Position numbers and translations under genes: made by a program
Shown: piece after piece, positions 20,335-28,372 of the stretch
Layout of the letters: each line of letters begins with the position of its first letter
How positions within the stretch are numbered: the stretch's first letter is position 1
From: Proteus vulgaris
GTDB taxonomy: Bacteria > Pseudomonadota > Gammaproteobacteria > Enterobacterales > Enterobacteriaceae
NCBI RefSeq assembly: GCF_016239305.1
Contig: NZ_JAEHOQ010000031.1
Span: 1 to 33,870, forward strand
Direction: 5' to 3'
Length of the DNA: 33,870 nucleotides
Notes under the pieces: generated by a model
The model's input: the letters and a program-made list of their open reading frames with translations, nothing else
Told to the model about the DNA's origin: nothing
The model's database searches: none

Positions 20335-20366
20335 AAAAGCCGTAGAGTCACATCTACGGTTTTTTT
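20335..20366 (+). terminator. Terminator of the psp-ycjXF unit
   Basis: Seven-bp stem CCGTAGA/TCTACGG (20340-20346 with 20353-20359), 6-nt loop, preceded by A residues and followed by seven T residues, 37 nt after the ycjF stop. Confidence 0.88.
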
Positions 20367-20583
20367 GTATAAAAAATTCCCTTTTTGATAAGAAATAGCA
20401 TTGAATTTAGTGTGATAAATGACGCTAAATATCATAGAAAAATACGTATCACAGCAATATTATCTCAATATATTCTCAAAATTTACTTTATAGATAATTT
20501 TCTATTAAAAAATAGAAATGTTTTTTTTATTTATAAAAAATAGGAGAAGAGTTAATAAATAATATTTTTAAATAGGTCAAAAA

Positions 20584-20754
20584 ATGAAAGAAATACAAAT
20601 GTCAGTGATAAAAAAACTCTCGAAGAAAAGATGCCAACTTTATCTGAATTCTACTCGTAATGTTTCAAACATTGATAAGCAATTGAGTATTTTGATCCCT
20701 ATTCTTAGTGAAGCAATCGATGAAATTAAAAAAACAATATCAAAAACAACCTAA
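20584..20754 (+). CDS. Small hypothetical protein, 56 residues
   Basis: Unrecognised ORF in an otherwise unexplained 850-nt gap between ycjF and tyrR. It begins MKEIQMSVIKKLSKKRC; the C-terminal half (NVSNIDKQLSILIPILSEAIDEIKKTI) is predicted helical and amphipathic. AGGT lies about 8 nt before the ATG. It is very AT-rich. It overlaps the next small ORF (20720) by 35 nt in another frame, which may mean a two-gene cassette or the remains of one frameshifted gene. I cannot name a family. Confidence 0.4.
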   Translation: MKEIQMSVIKKLSKKRCQLYLNSTRNVSNIDKQLSILIPILSEAIDEIKKTISKTT

Positions 20755-20995
20755 ACCATTTCAAATAAAAGAAGCATCAGAGTTTTTTGAATATCTGACA
20801 GAGGTAGAAAAAAAGGCTATCAGTGCATTAGAGTATCTTCTTTTTTGTTTTGATAATGGCTGTAAAACCATTAAGAGAGTGATATAGCGAGAATTAGCCC
20901 CCCTAATAAAAGATATCGAGTATCTTATTGATTTTGAGCTAAAAAAAACAATAAAAAACTCTTCATTTTCATTATTTGATTTTTTTAAAGCATAA
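20720..20995 (+). pseudogene. Amber-interrupted small ORF (55 + 35 codons)
   Basis: The ATG at 20720 opens a 55-codon frame (MKLKKQYQKQPKPFQ...CKTIKRVI) ending at TAG 20885-20887. The same frame then stays open for another 35 codons (RELAPLIKDIEYLIDFELKKTI...FFKA) to TAA at 20993-20995. The parts together would be a roughly 91-residue helical protein. Its second half weakly resembles the end of the preceding ORF (LSILIPILSEAIDEIKKTI against LAPLIKDIEYLIDFELKKTI by eye). The simplest reading is a decaying gene with a nonsense mutation; a genuine 55-residue protein is the alternative. No family recognised. Confidence 0.4.
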
Positions 20996-21053
20996 ATAAT
21001 TCAGTTTTAAAATCAAAATACAAGCTTACCTGTGTAAAAATAAATGCTAGTGG

Positions 21054-21071
21054 TGTCAACTTTTGCTGACA
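21054..21071. promoter_or_regulatory. Candidate TyrR box upstream of tyrR
   Basis: TGTCAACTTTTGCTGACA matches TGTAAA-N6-TTTACA at nine of twelve defined positions and keeps the invariant G-N14-C pair (21055 and 21070). It lies about 30 nt before a TATAAT -10 (21099-21104), so autorepression of tyrR, as in E. coli, is plausible. Confidence 0.5.
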
Positions 21072-21098
21072 AGGCTCTTTATTTGGTTGATATTTATG

Positions 21099-21104
21099 TA
21101 TAAT
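21099..21104 (+). promoter_or_regulatory. Probable -10 element of tyrR
   Basis: Perfect TATAAT about 45 nt before the tyrR ATG. No good -35 hexamer is visible 16-18 nt upstream. Confidence 0.5.
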
Positions 21105-21148
21105 ATCTAGAATAAGTTCAGGGTCACTCAGTATTAAGAAGGTTTATA

Positions 21149-22714
21149 ATGCGTTTAGAGATCACTTGTGAAGATCGCATCGGGTTAACCCGTGAATTAT
21201 TAGATCTACTAGTATTAAAAAATATTGATTTACGTGGAATTGAAATATTTCCAATAGGTCTTATCTACCTGAATTTCTCACAGATTGATTTTGATATTTT
21301 TCAACCGCTAATGGCGGAAATACGACGAATAAATGGTGTTATTGATGTTCGTACGGTTGCATTTATGCCATCAGAACAAGAGCATCGAGCCATGTGGACA
21401 CTGTTAGAATCTGTGCCAGTTCCTGTTTTTTCTATTAATATTAAAGGCCAAATAAAATTACAAAATCCGGCAACCCGCCAACTGTTTGGATTGGATGCTA
21501 ACGATAATAGTGAGAAATCATTCAATCAATTGATCCCTAATTTTAATATTCATCGGTGGTTAGAACAAAAAGATCCTTCTGCTGAAATTATTCCAATCAA
21601 TTTAAAAAAACAAAGTTTTGATATGGAAATAGTACCAATAAAACTTGCAGATGATAACCAATCTAATCATTGTGTTGGTGCGCTTATTTTATTGAAATAT
21701 CGAGATATTGTTCATGAGCATTCAAAATTAATTGTCAGTGATAATCATGAGTTTGAGAAAATTATTGCTGTTAGCTCTCAAATGAAACAACTTGTTGAAC
21801 GCGCAAAAAAAATGGCAAAAATGGATGCGCCACTGTTATTGGTGGGTGATACAGGTACAGGAAAAGATTTATTCGCTAAAGCCTGTCATTTCCTTAGTTC
21901 CCGTGCTAGAAATCCGTTTTTAGGGCTCAATTGTGCTTCAATGCCTGATGATGTGGTAGAAAGTGAATTATTTGGTTATGCGGCAGGGGCTTACCCTAAT
22001 GCCGTTGAAGGAAAAAAAGGCTTCTTCGAGCAAGCCAACAGAGGAACCGTTTTACTTGATGAAATTGGTGAAATGTCGCCTCAAATGCAAATTAAACTTC
22101 TACGTTTTTTAAATGACGGTACATTTCGTCGTGTAGGAGAGGAGCACGAGGTTAATGTCGATGTTCGTATTATTTGTGCGACACAAAAAAATTTGTGGGA
22201 ACTGGTGCAAAAAGGACTATTTAGAGAGGATCTCTATTATCGTCTGAATGTATTAACGTTAACTCTACCTCCGTTACGAGAAAGAAAATCCGATATTATG
22301 CCGTTAGCAATGCATTTTATTAATCAATATTGCATTGAGCAGCAAGCAACTAAACCAGTAATATCGCCGGAGTTATCGGTTTATTTAACACAGTATGGTT
22401 GGCCTGGTAATGTCCGCCAATTAAGAAATACTGTTTATCAAGCAATGGCGCAACTAGTAGGAAACACTCTGCGAATTCAGGATATTACTTTACCTGAACA
22501 TACAGATGAAACACTTTTTGATGAGGATTTATTAGAAGGCTCATTAGATGAAATGACAAAACGCTTTGAAGCTTCAATTTTAACACGCTTATATCGTGAT
22601 TATCCAAGCACCCGGAAACTTGCAAAACGTTTAGGCATTTCTCATACCGCGATTGCCAATAAACTGAGAGAATATAATTTAACAAATAAAAAGAACGAAA
22701 AGCCTGAAGGTTAA
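21149..22714 (+). CDS. tyrR: TyrR, regulator of aromatic amino acid genes
   Basis: Regulator of aromatic amino acid biosynthesis and transport, responding to Tyr, Phe or Trp with ATP. It has 521 residues (513 in E. coli). Domains: ACT-like (1-70), PAS (about 80-120), AAA+ core with Walker A GDTGTGKD (233-240) and Walker B VLLDE (301-305), and a Fis-type HTH near 485-510 (STRKLAKRLGISHTAIANKLREY). In E. coli the GAFTGA sigma-54 loop is deleted; here the loop is present but reads GAYPNA (280-285), accounting for most of the extra length. AAGAAGG precedes the ATG. A TyrR box upstream suggests autoregulation. It is convergent with tpx. Confidence 0.96.
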   Translation: MRLEITCEDRIGLTRELLDLLVLKNIDLRGIEIFPIGLIYLNFSQIDFDIFQPLMAEIRRINGVIDVRTVAFMPSEQEHRAMWTLLESVPVPVFSINIKGQIKLQNPATRQLFGLDANDNSEKSFNQLIPNFNIHRWLEQKDPSAEIIPINLKKQSFDMEIVPIKLADDNQSNHCVGALILLKYRDIVHEHSKLIVSDNHEFEKIIAVSSQMKQLVERAKKMAKMDAPLLLVGDTGTGKDLFAKACHFLSSRARNPFLGLNCASMPDDVVESELFGYAAGAYPNAVEGKKGFFEQANRGTVLLDEIGEMSPQMQIKLLRFLNDGTFRRVGEEHEVNVDVRIICATQKNLWELVQKGLFREDLYYRLNVLTLTLPPLRERKSDIMPLAMHFINQYCIEQQATKPVISPELSVYLTQYGWPGNVRQLRNTVYQAMAQLVGNTLRIQDITLPEHTDETLFDEDLLEGSLDEMTKRFEASILTRLYRDYPSTRKLAKRLGISHTAIANKLREYNLTNKKNEKPEG

Positions 22715-22736
22715 CTTGGCTATAGAATTTCCTGCA

Positions 22737-22773
22737 TAAAAAATAGACGAGCATTATGCTCGTCTATTTTTTT
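22737..22773. terminator. Bidirectional terminator between tyrR and tpx
   Basis: Thirteen-bp perfect stem (22741-22753 with 22757-22769), 3-nt loop, with an A-run on the left and a T-run on the right. It serves both convergent genes. Confidence 0.92.
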
Positions 22774-22783
22774 ATAATGAATA

Positions 22784-23287
22784 TTATTTTAGTGCATTTA
22801 ATGCATCATCATAATTTGGTTCAGTTGTAATTTCATCGACTAACTGGGTGTAGAGAACAGTGTTGTTTTCATCTAACACAATCACTGCACGGCTAGTTAA
22901 TCCCGCTAATGGGCCAGATGTAATTGCAACACCATAGTTTTCTTTGAATTCAGCACCGCGCATTGTTGATAATGTTACAACATTATCTAAACCTTCAGCA
23001 CCGCAAAAGCGCGCTTGAGCAAAAGGTAAGTCAGCTGAAATACATAAAACAACTGTGTTATTTAGTTCATTTGCAACTTTATTAAATTGACGAACACTCG
23101 CAGCACAAACCCCCGTATCTACACTTGGGAAAATGTTTAGAACTTTACGTTTACCTGCAAAGTTTGTTAAAGAAACATCATTAAGATCTTTACCAACGAG
23201 AGAGAAATCAGCAGCTTTTTGACCTACTGTTGGGAATTTACCAGCCAGAGTCACTGCGTTTCCTTGTAAAGTAACTTGATGTGCCAT
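22784..23287 (-). CDS. tpx: Thiol peroxidase Tpx (atypical 2-Cys peroxiredoxin)
   Basis: Thioredoxin-dependent peroxidase that reduces hydrogen peroxide and alkyl hydroperoxides; periplasmic or cytoplasmic location has been debated. It has 167 residues against 168 in E. coli. The peroxidatic Cys61 ([12 protein letters not shown]), the resolving Cys95 (ARFCGAEGL) and the conserved Cys82 ([12 protein letters not shown]) are all present. AAGGAG lies 7 nt before the ATG. It keeps the E. coli tyrR-tpx neighbourhood, and is divergent from mppA. Confidence 0.97.
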   Translation of the reverse strand: MAHQVTLQGNAVTLAGKFPTVGQKAADFSLVGKDLNDVSLTNFAGKRKVLNIFPSVDTGVCAASVRQFNKVANELNNTVVLCISADLPFAQARFCGAEGLDNVVTLSTMRGAEFKENYGVAITSGPLAGLTSRAVIVLDENNTVLYTQLVDEITTEPNYDDALNALK

Positions 23288-23442
23288 TGTTGTTCTCCTT
23301 TATTAGTTGTCAGACTAATTGTTATTAATACTAAATTATTAACGAAAAATCTTGTTAATGCTTAACCATTATTAAAATTTGCCACTGTTTGCATAGTGAC
23401 CATGAAAAACATAAAAATTTATAAAATATTTGTAATCAGTGA

Positions 23443-23470
23443 TTGTGCCTTTTTATCAGGCTCTTATAAT
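23443..23470 (+). promoter_or_regulatory. Probable promoter of mppA
   Basis: TTGTGC (23443-23448), 16 nt spacing, TATAAT (23465-23470), 41 nt before the mppA ATG. The -10 is perfect; the -35 matches only in its TTG. Confidence 0.5.
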
Positions 23471-23511
23471 TATGCAGTTCACTCTCATACAGATTACAGG
23501 ACGAAACAGAC

Positions 23512-25131
23512 ATGCGCAAAATATTCGTCATCTCATGTGCACTTGTCGTTCAAGGATTACTCCTATCGCAGGTAAATGCGGCGGTAGTGCCAGTTGGAAC
23601 GATACTCGATAAAAAACAAGAAGTGGTTAGGCATTTAAAAGATGAGCCAGCATCACTTGATCCTATTAATGCCGTTGGTTTAACTGAAGCTCAGGTGCAA
23701 CGTGATTTATTTGAAGGGTTGACGATAGAAGATGAACATGGACGCGCTATTCCTGGTGTCGCCCAGAGTTGGCGTACAGAAGATAATCGTGTGTGGATCT
23801 TTACTTTGCGAGATAATGCGAAATGGTCTAATGGAGAAAAAGTTACTGCGGCTGATTTTGTTTACAGTTGGCAACGATTAGTTGACCCTAAAAATCTTTC
23901 ACCTTTTGCATGGTATGCTTCGCTCGCCTCTATTGAGAATGCTCAAAAAATTATTGATGGAAAATTAAAACCTAGCTCATTGGGTGTAGAAGCAATAGAT
24001 GAAAAAACGTTAAAAGTGACATTAGAGCGACCTGTTTCATATTTTCCAAGCTTGACAACAAATTTTTCGTTATACCCAGTCCCTCGCCATAGTATTGAAA
24101 AATATGGTACTAACTGGATCAAGGTTGGCAATTTAGTTGGAAATGGCGCTTTTGTTTTAGCAGACAGAGTAGTTAATGAAAAAATTGTATTAACACCTAA
24201 TCCTTATTATTGGGATCATAAAAATACAGTATTAACAAAAGTCACGTTTGTGCCGATAAGCCATGAGTCACATGCAACTAAACGTTATTTAGCGGGTGAT
24301 ATCGATATAACCGAGTCATTTCCTAAAAATTTATATCACAAACTAATGAAAGATATTCCTAATGAGGTTTATATACCGGATCAATTAGGAACATATTATT
24401 ATGCTTTTAATACTCAATCAGGGCCGACAAAAGATATTCGTGTACGTAAAGCGTTGGCAATGGCAATAGACAGAAAAATTATCACAGATAAAGTATTGGG
24501 CACGGGTGAAAAATCAGCAAATCGTTTTACACCGGATGTTACGGCTAATTTTACGCCAGAATCGACTATTTATGATGAATATAATCAAGATGAATTAGAT
24601 AGCCAAGCCAAGATACTGTTAGCAGCGGCAGGATATGGACCTCATAATCCATTAAAATTATCATTGCTATACAATAATTCGGAAAATCATCAGAAAATTG
24701 CCATTGCAATCGCTTCTATGTGGAAGAAAAAGCTAGGGGTTAAAGTCGAGCTGCGTAATCAAGAATGGAAAACGTATATAGACAGCCGAAACTCAGGTGA
24801 TTTTGATGTTATAAGAGCATCATGGGTTGGTGATTATAATGAACCTTCTACTTTCTTAAGTTTATTAGGCTCTAAACATGCGGGCAATATACCTAAATAT
24901 CAAAATAAACAATATGATGAAATTTTGACATTGTCAGGTATGACGATTGATGCAAATGAAAGAAATAGCCTATATAACCAAGCAGAGCAAATTATCGCTG
25001 AGGATGCACCGATAGCGCCTATTTATCAATATACTAATGGGCGTTTGATAAAACCTTGGTTAAAGGGGTACCCCATTGAGAATCCTGAAGATGTTGCCTA
25101 TAGCCATACGTTTTATATATTAAAGCATTAA
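23512..25131 (+). CDS. mppA: Periplasmic murein peptide-binding protein MppA
   Basis: OppA-family solute-binding protein that in E. coli binds murein tripeptide and delivers it to the OppBCDF permease for recycling. It has 539 residues (537 in E. coli). The Sec signal peptide is about 1-23 (ending VNAA). MppA is favoured over OppA by the close match of KQEVVRHLKDEPASLDPI, of DIDITESFPKN, and of the last blocks ASWVGDYNEPSTFL and WLKGYPIENPEDVAYSHTFYI. It also sits close to tyrR-tpx, as in E. coli, but the ycjG, mpaA, ycjY and ycjZ genes found between them there are missing. AGGAC lies before the ATG. With AnmK it belongs to cell-wall recycling. Confidence 0.9.
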   Translation: MRKIFVISCALVVQGLLLSQVNAAVVPVGTILDKKQEVVRHLKDEPASLDPINAVGLTEAQVQRDLFEGLTIEDEHGRAIPGVAQSWRTEDNRVWIFTLRDNAKWSNGEKVTAADFVYSWQRLVDPKNLSPFAWYASLASIENAQKIIDGKLKPSSLGVEAIDEKTLKVTLERPVSYFPSLTTNFSLYPVPRHSIEKYGTNWIKVGNLVGNGAFVLADRVVNEKIVLTPNPYYWDHKNTVLTKVTFVPISHESHATKRYLAGDIDITESFPKNLYHKLMKDIPNEVYIPDQLGTYYYAFNTQSGPTKDIRVRKALAMAIDRKIITDKVLGTGEKSANRFTPDVTANFTPESTIYDEYNQDELDSQAKILLAAAGYGPHNPLKLSLLYNNSENHQKIAIAIASMWKKKLGVKVELRNQEWKTYIDSRNSGDFDVIRASWVGDYNEPSTFLSLLGSKHAGNIPKYQNKQYDEILTLSGMTIDANERNSLYNQAEQIIAEDAPIAPIYQYTNGRLIKPWLKGYPIENPEDVAYSHTFYILKH

Positions 25132-25210
25132 AATAGTAATGGAATAAATTACTTGAAAATAGCCATCTGTGAGCTTTAGCTATGTAAAAGGCTAAGAGAG
25201 AATAGATAAT

Positions 25211-25247
25211 ACCTCAAAGTTAACGCCTTGCTTTGAGGTGTTTTTTT
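25211..25247 (+). terminator. Terminator of mppA
   Basis: Nine-bp stem ACCTCAAAG/CTTTGAGGT (25211-25219 with 25231-25239), 11-nt loop, then G and seven T residues. Confidence 0.9.
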
Positions 25248-25336
25248 ATTTTTAAATAAGGAAATTAAATAGTTATTATTTTCGGTATGGATCATAAATA
25301 AATAAGGAAATGTATAAAATAAGAGGGCATATAAAT

Positions 25337-25362
25337 AAAAAAAGAACCCCTTTAAAAAGGGG
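25337..25362 (-). terminator. Leftward terminator-like hairpin (distal)
   Basis: CCCCTT/AAGGGG stem (25347-25352 with 25357-25362) followed on the minus strand by a T-rich tail (A-run 25337-25343). It lies downstream of the beta-barrel gene at 25747. Confidence 0.6.
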
Positions 25363-25478
25363 CGTAGCAAAATAAAGCAGATTAATTTATTGTCTGGATA
25401 TAAATTATATTTTTAATGCTCTCTTTGCACGCTTTTTATTGTATCGAACTGTTACAGTGATTAATAAAATATGTATAA

Positions 25479-25509
25479 AAAAAATCCCTCTGTTATAAAA
25501 AACAGAAGG
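25479..25509 (-). terminator. Leftward terminator-like hairpin (proximal)
   Basis: TCTGTT/AACAGA stem (25489-25494 with 25501-25506), extended past one mismatch by CC/GG, followed on the minus strand by eight T residues. It is the first terminator encountered after the gene at 25747, leaving a roughly 240-nt 3' untranslated region. Confidence 0.65.
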
Positions 25510-25746
25510 AGACTCAAAAGGAATAAACATTGCAGAAGAGATGTTAATACATTTTTGCTACATTGTTTTGACTAATTGTGCAATGTACTAGATGTTAAAT
25601 ATTATATTTCATAATTTTTATAGACATAACCCCCTAATGGCAATAAAAATTAATGAGTTTATTGTTGTATTTAAGCCTTTTGTAGATAAATTCACCTCTT
25701 GGCTTTTTTCATATTGTTAAATAAAACTATAGTTTAACCAGGTGGT

Positions 25747-26307
25747 TTAAAAACGATAACCTAAAGATAGTTGTATGCTATTTAATTCAATATGACGTTT
25801 GTTTGCTGTGGTATCGGAATAAAGATAGCCAAGGTTAAATGCTATCTCTTTTATGGGGTTATAATCGATGCCTATCTGGCCAATAACACTTGTTGTCTCC
25901 ACTCGATGTGTGTCTGTTGTATTTATTTCAGGGTGAAATTTATCTTCTTGGTATTTTAATTTATTGGGTCCCATTTGGGCATAAACGGAAAACTTAGGTG
26001 TTATTCTATAAGTAGGACCGATTAATAGAGCTGTAGTTTTGGTTTTATATTGTATTGTCGATGGTGTGATAAAACGAGGATCTTTAAAGGGAACTTTATG
26101 ATTTGAATTTAAATAGAGTAGAGAAACTAATAAACCCCAAGCATTTTCTGTTTCATAACGATAATTGATTATAGGCCCTTTTGCGGTATCTCCTTTTAGT
26201 TTACCATAAAGATAGCCACTATAGACAGTGTGTGATTCATTGTAAGCACATAATGTAGAAGAGTAAGGTAAAATTAAACTAATTAAAATAAGTGTTAATT
26301 TATTCAT
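25747..26307 (-). CDS. Ail/Lom/OmpX-like outer membrane beta-barrel protein
   Basis: A 186-residue protein with a Sec signal peptide (about 1-21, MNKLTLILISLILPYSSTLCA) followed by alternating amphipathic strands and ending in Phe (SLGYRF), the hallmark of an outer membrane barrel. Its size and strand pattern (YSGYLYGKLKG; AWGLLVSLLYLNS; TTALLIGPTYRITPKFSVYAQMGPNKLK; SVIGQIGIDYNPIKEIAFNLGYLYS) fit the eight-stranded Ail/Lom/OmpX family, whose members mediate adhesion and serum resistance. No Shine-Dalgarno site is visible before the ATG, so expression may be low or translationally controlled. No operon partner. The specific role is unknown. Confidence 0.78.
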   Translation of the reverse strand: MNKLTLILISLILPYSSTLCAYNESHTVYSGYLYGKLKGDTAKGPIINYRYETENAWGLLVSLLYLNSNHKVPFKDPRFITPSTIQYKTKTTALLIGPTYRITPKFSVYAQMGPNKLKYQEDKFHPEINTTDTHRVETTSVIGQIGIDYNPIKEIAFNLGYLYSDTTANKRHIELNSIQLSLGYRF

Positions 26308-26507
26308 TATAGAGGTTCTATGTTGATGTGAAGAACTTTATTTTTAGTAAATTTAAGCATGATTTCAATATTAATTTATTGAAATTACTCTTAAAAAAAA
26401 TTAGCAGACTTATCTTTAATACATAATAAAAAATGGCATTACATAAATAGCTTATTAATAAGTTTAATTTATTAATAAAGAGTTATCAGAGGTGTAATAT
26501 TAATAGA

Positions 26508-26545
26508 TGAAATACTCACAATAGCGAATATGGCCTATTGTGAGT
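26508..26545 (-). terminator. Terminator of the DUF4377 lipoprotein gene
   Basis: Eleven-bp perfect stem ACTCACAATAG/CTATTGTGAGT (26514-26524 with 26535-26545), 10-nt loop, with a moderately T-rich tail on the minus strand, 18 nt beyond the stop. Confidence 0.75.
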
Positions 26546-26562
26546 TTGAATTAAGCAGAGAA

Positions 26563-26904
26563 TTACTTTTTATCGACAATTTCTACCAGGGTATATTTTA
26601 CACTTGGTGCGTCAGCTGGAGGATTAGGAATATCTGTAACATTTACTTTTAATGTGTATTCAGTACCGGCTTTATATTCAAAACCTTCAATATTTTGATA
26701 GAAAAGGGACCATTCACCTGAAGGCAGTTCTTTCACCTTCATGCATTTCATTGGTGCAACACCGACACAGTCATAAAGTTGTGAATCGACCAGAAGTGTT
26801 TTTGTTGTATCAGTAGTAGAGGCAGTATTAGTATTTTCAGTCGATGTTGCATCATTGCATCCGGCTAAAAGCAAAAATAAAGGAATAGCGAGAAATTTTT
26901 TCAT
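26563..26904 (-). CDS. DUF4377 domain lipoprotein
   Basis: Predicted lipoprotein of 113 residues. The start at 26904 (MKKFLAIPLFLLLAGC) gives a perfect lipobox (LLAGC) with AAGG upstream; an in-frame ATG at 26931 would add nine residues before it. A Ser/Thr/Asn-rich linker (about 20-38) precedes a DUF4377-type domain, recognised by DCVGVAPMKCMKVKE, then WSLFYQNIEGFEYKAGTEYTLKV, then the end PPADAPSVKYTLVEIVDKK. Two cysteines (in DCVG and KCMK) could form a disulfide. Asp follows the lipid-anchored Cys after one Asn (CND). The domain is often found in envelope stress or META/HslJ-like lipoproteins; function is not known. Confidence 0.75.
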   Translation of the reverse strand: MKKFLAIPLFLLLAGCNDATSTENTNTASTTDTTKTLLVDSQLYDCVGVAPMKCMKVKELPSGEWSLFYQNIEGFEYKAGTEYTLKVNVTDIPNPPADAPSVKYTLVEIVDKK

Positions 26905-26931
26905 ATTGATGACCTTATTTTTAGGGTGCAA

Positions 26932-27282
26932 TAAATGTATAAGCTAATATTTAGTATACACCAAGAAGCTAATCATTATAAATTACAGTAGATAAAATTT
27001 TTCCTATAAATAAAGGAAGTTACCTATAGATATTTCTAGTATTAATATACTAACGTAACTATCTGAGTTAGATTTAGTGTAATAATCCTAAAGTGAGGAA
27101 TGTAAATAGAAGTTGTAGATTAATTATACGAAAATAGTGTTGTTATACAATGAACTAGAAAAAAGTATAAAATAATATATTAAAAAATAATTAGATAAAG
27201 AGACGATGAATTAATCAATTATTTTGTAATCGAAAATTGAATTAATCTATTGCGACTAAAGCAAGATTATGGAGGAAACTAA
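26932..27282. other. Intergenic region upstream of zntB
   Basis: About 350 nt, very AT-rich, between the divergent lipoprotein gene and zntB. It contains a 10-bp direct repeat TGAATTAATC (27207-27216 and 27238-27247) spaced 31 nt start to start. I see no ORF or stable hairpin. Confidence 0.5.
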
Positions 27283-28266
27283 GTGAAAACAATTAATGAC
27301 TCTATTTTGCAAGATTCAGATGCAATTTACACCGCGCAACTCGATGCTCATGGTGGAGTAATAGAAATAACAGCAGATACGATTGCTACAAACGACAATC
27401 CTTACTGGATACATTTGGACTATCGTAAGCCACAAAGTGCGAAATGGATAAAAGAGACAGAGCTACTTCCACCTATTGCCAAAGATGTATTATTAGCAGA
27501 GAACATCAGGCCAAAAGCACAACGAATTGGTGAAGGTATCGTCATCAATTTGCAAACAATTAATAATAATCCTAATGATAGACCTGATGAACTAGTAGCA
27601 TTCAGAATTTATATTAACAGCCAAACAATTGTTTCAAGTCGTCACCGTCGAGTTAATTCGGTAGATTCTGTTATTCATACCTTAGAGTTAGGAGATGGGC
27701 CAGAAAGTAGTGGTAATTGGCTTATTACTATGGCAGATGCTGTTACTGATGAAATAGGTGAATTTGTTGAAACTTTACATGATCAATTGATTGAACTCGA
27801 AGATATGATCCTGGATCAACAAATACCAGCAAGAGGTGAACTCGCATTATTAAGAAAACAGTTAATTGTTTTGCGTCGTTATATGGCTCCGCAACGAGAT
27901 GTATTTTCTCGGCTTTCTATTGAAAAATTACCATGGATGAGTGATAGCGATAGAGTCACAATGCTCGAAATATCAGAAAGACTTTCTCGACGTTTAGAGG
28001 ATTTGGACAGTAGTATTTCTCGTACAGCGGTGATAGCCGATGAAATAACATCAATGATGGCTGATGCAATGAATAGACGTACTTATACTATGTCATTAAT
28101 GGCGATGTTATTTTTACCAACAACATTTCTAACAGGGCTATTTGGTGTCAATTTAGGCGGAATACCCGGAAATGAATTTCCTTATGGCTTTACCATTTTT
28201 TGTTTATCTCTCTTTGTTTTGATTATAATTGTTACTTGGTGGTTAAAGCGTAGTAGATGGTTGTAA
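27283..28266 (+). CDS. zntB: Zinc transport protein ZntB (CorA family)
   Basis: CorA-superfamily inner-membrane zinc transporter, described as an efflux system and later as a proton-coupled importer. It has 327 residues, the same as E. coli ZntB. A large cytoplasmic domain with long helices (ALLRKQLIVLRRYMAPQRDVFSRL) is followed by two transmembrane helices (about 268-290 and 300-320) linked by the GxN-type motif GVNLGGIPG. It starts with GTG at 27283, 7 nt after GGAGG. The fnrS RNA follows, as in E. coli. Confidence 0.96.
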   Translation: MKTINDSILQDSDAIYTAQLDAHGGVIEITADTIATNDNPYWIHLDYRKPQSAKWIKETELLPPIAKDVLLAENIRPKAQRIGEGIVINLQTINNNPNDRPDELVAFRIYINSQTIVSSRHRRVNSVDSVIHTLELGDGPESSGNWLITMADAVTDEIGEFVETLHDQLIELEDMILDQQIPARGELALLRKQLIVLRRYMAPQRDVFSRLSIEKLPWMSDSDRVTMLEISERLSRRLEDLDSSISRTAVIADEITSMMADAMNRRTYTMSLMAMLFLPTTFLTGLFGVNLGGIPGNEFPYGFTIFCLSLFVLIIIVTWWLKRSRWL

Positions 28267-28323
28267 AATTTCAGCAAATTAATCGTAACTAAATGGATTT
28301 AAAAAAGAATTCTCTAACCCTGT

Positions 28324-28337
28324 TTGAGATATATCAA
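28324..28337 (+). promoter_or_regulatory. FNR box of fnrS
   Basis: TTGAG-ATAT-ATCAA matches the FNR consensus TTGAT-N4-ATCAA at nine of ten positions. It is centred 42.5 nt before the predicted start of fnrS, a class II activator position; a TATAAC -10 lies at 28363-28368. Confidence 0.88.
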
Positions 28338-28372
28338 TTTTTTAAAATAGAACATCTGGCATTATAACTCTC

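Larger units (their letters stand above)
25132..25746. other. 615-nt intergenic region with three hairpins
   Basis: It holds the mppA terminator (25211-25247) and two leftward terminator-like hairpins (25337-25362 and 25479-25509). The rest is AT-rich. A 64-codon minus-strand frame (25176-25370) spans two of the hairpins and is not a gene. Nothing else could be identified. Confidence 0.6.

Noticed and set aside
21033-21050. Second TyrR box (TGTAAA followed by TGCTAG)
   Set aside because: The left half is perfect but the required C of the G-N14-C pair is missing.
22485-22754. Eighty-nine-codon minus-strand ORF at the end of tyrR
   Set aside because: Antisense to the conserved HTH of TyrR and to the shared terminator; a shadow frame.
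25176-25370. Sixty-four-codon minus-strand ORF
   Set aside because: It spans the mppA terminator and another hairpin, has low-complexity Phe/Leu/Tyr composition typical of reading AT-rich DNA, and no ribosome binding site.
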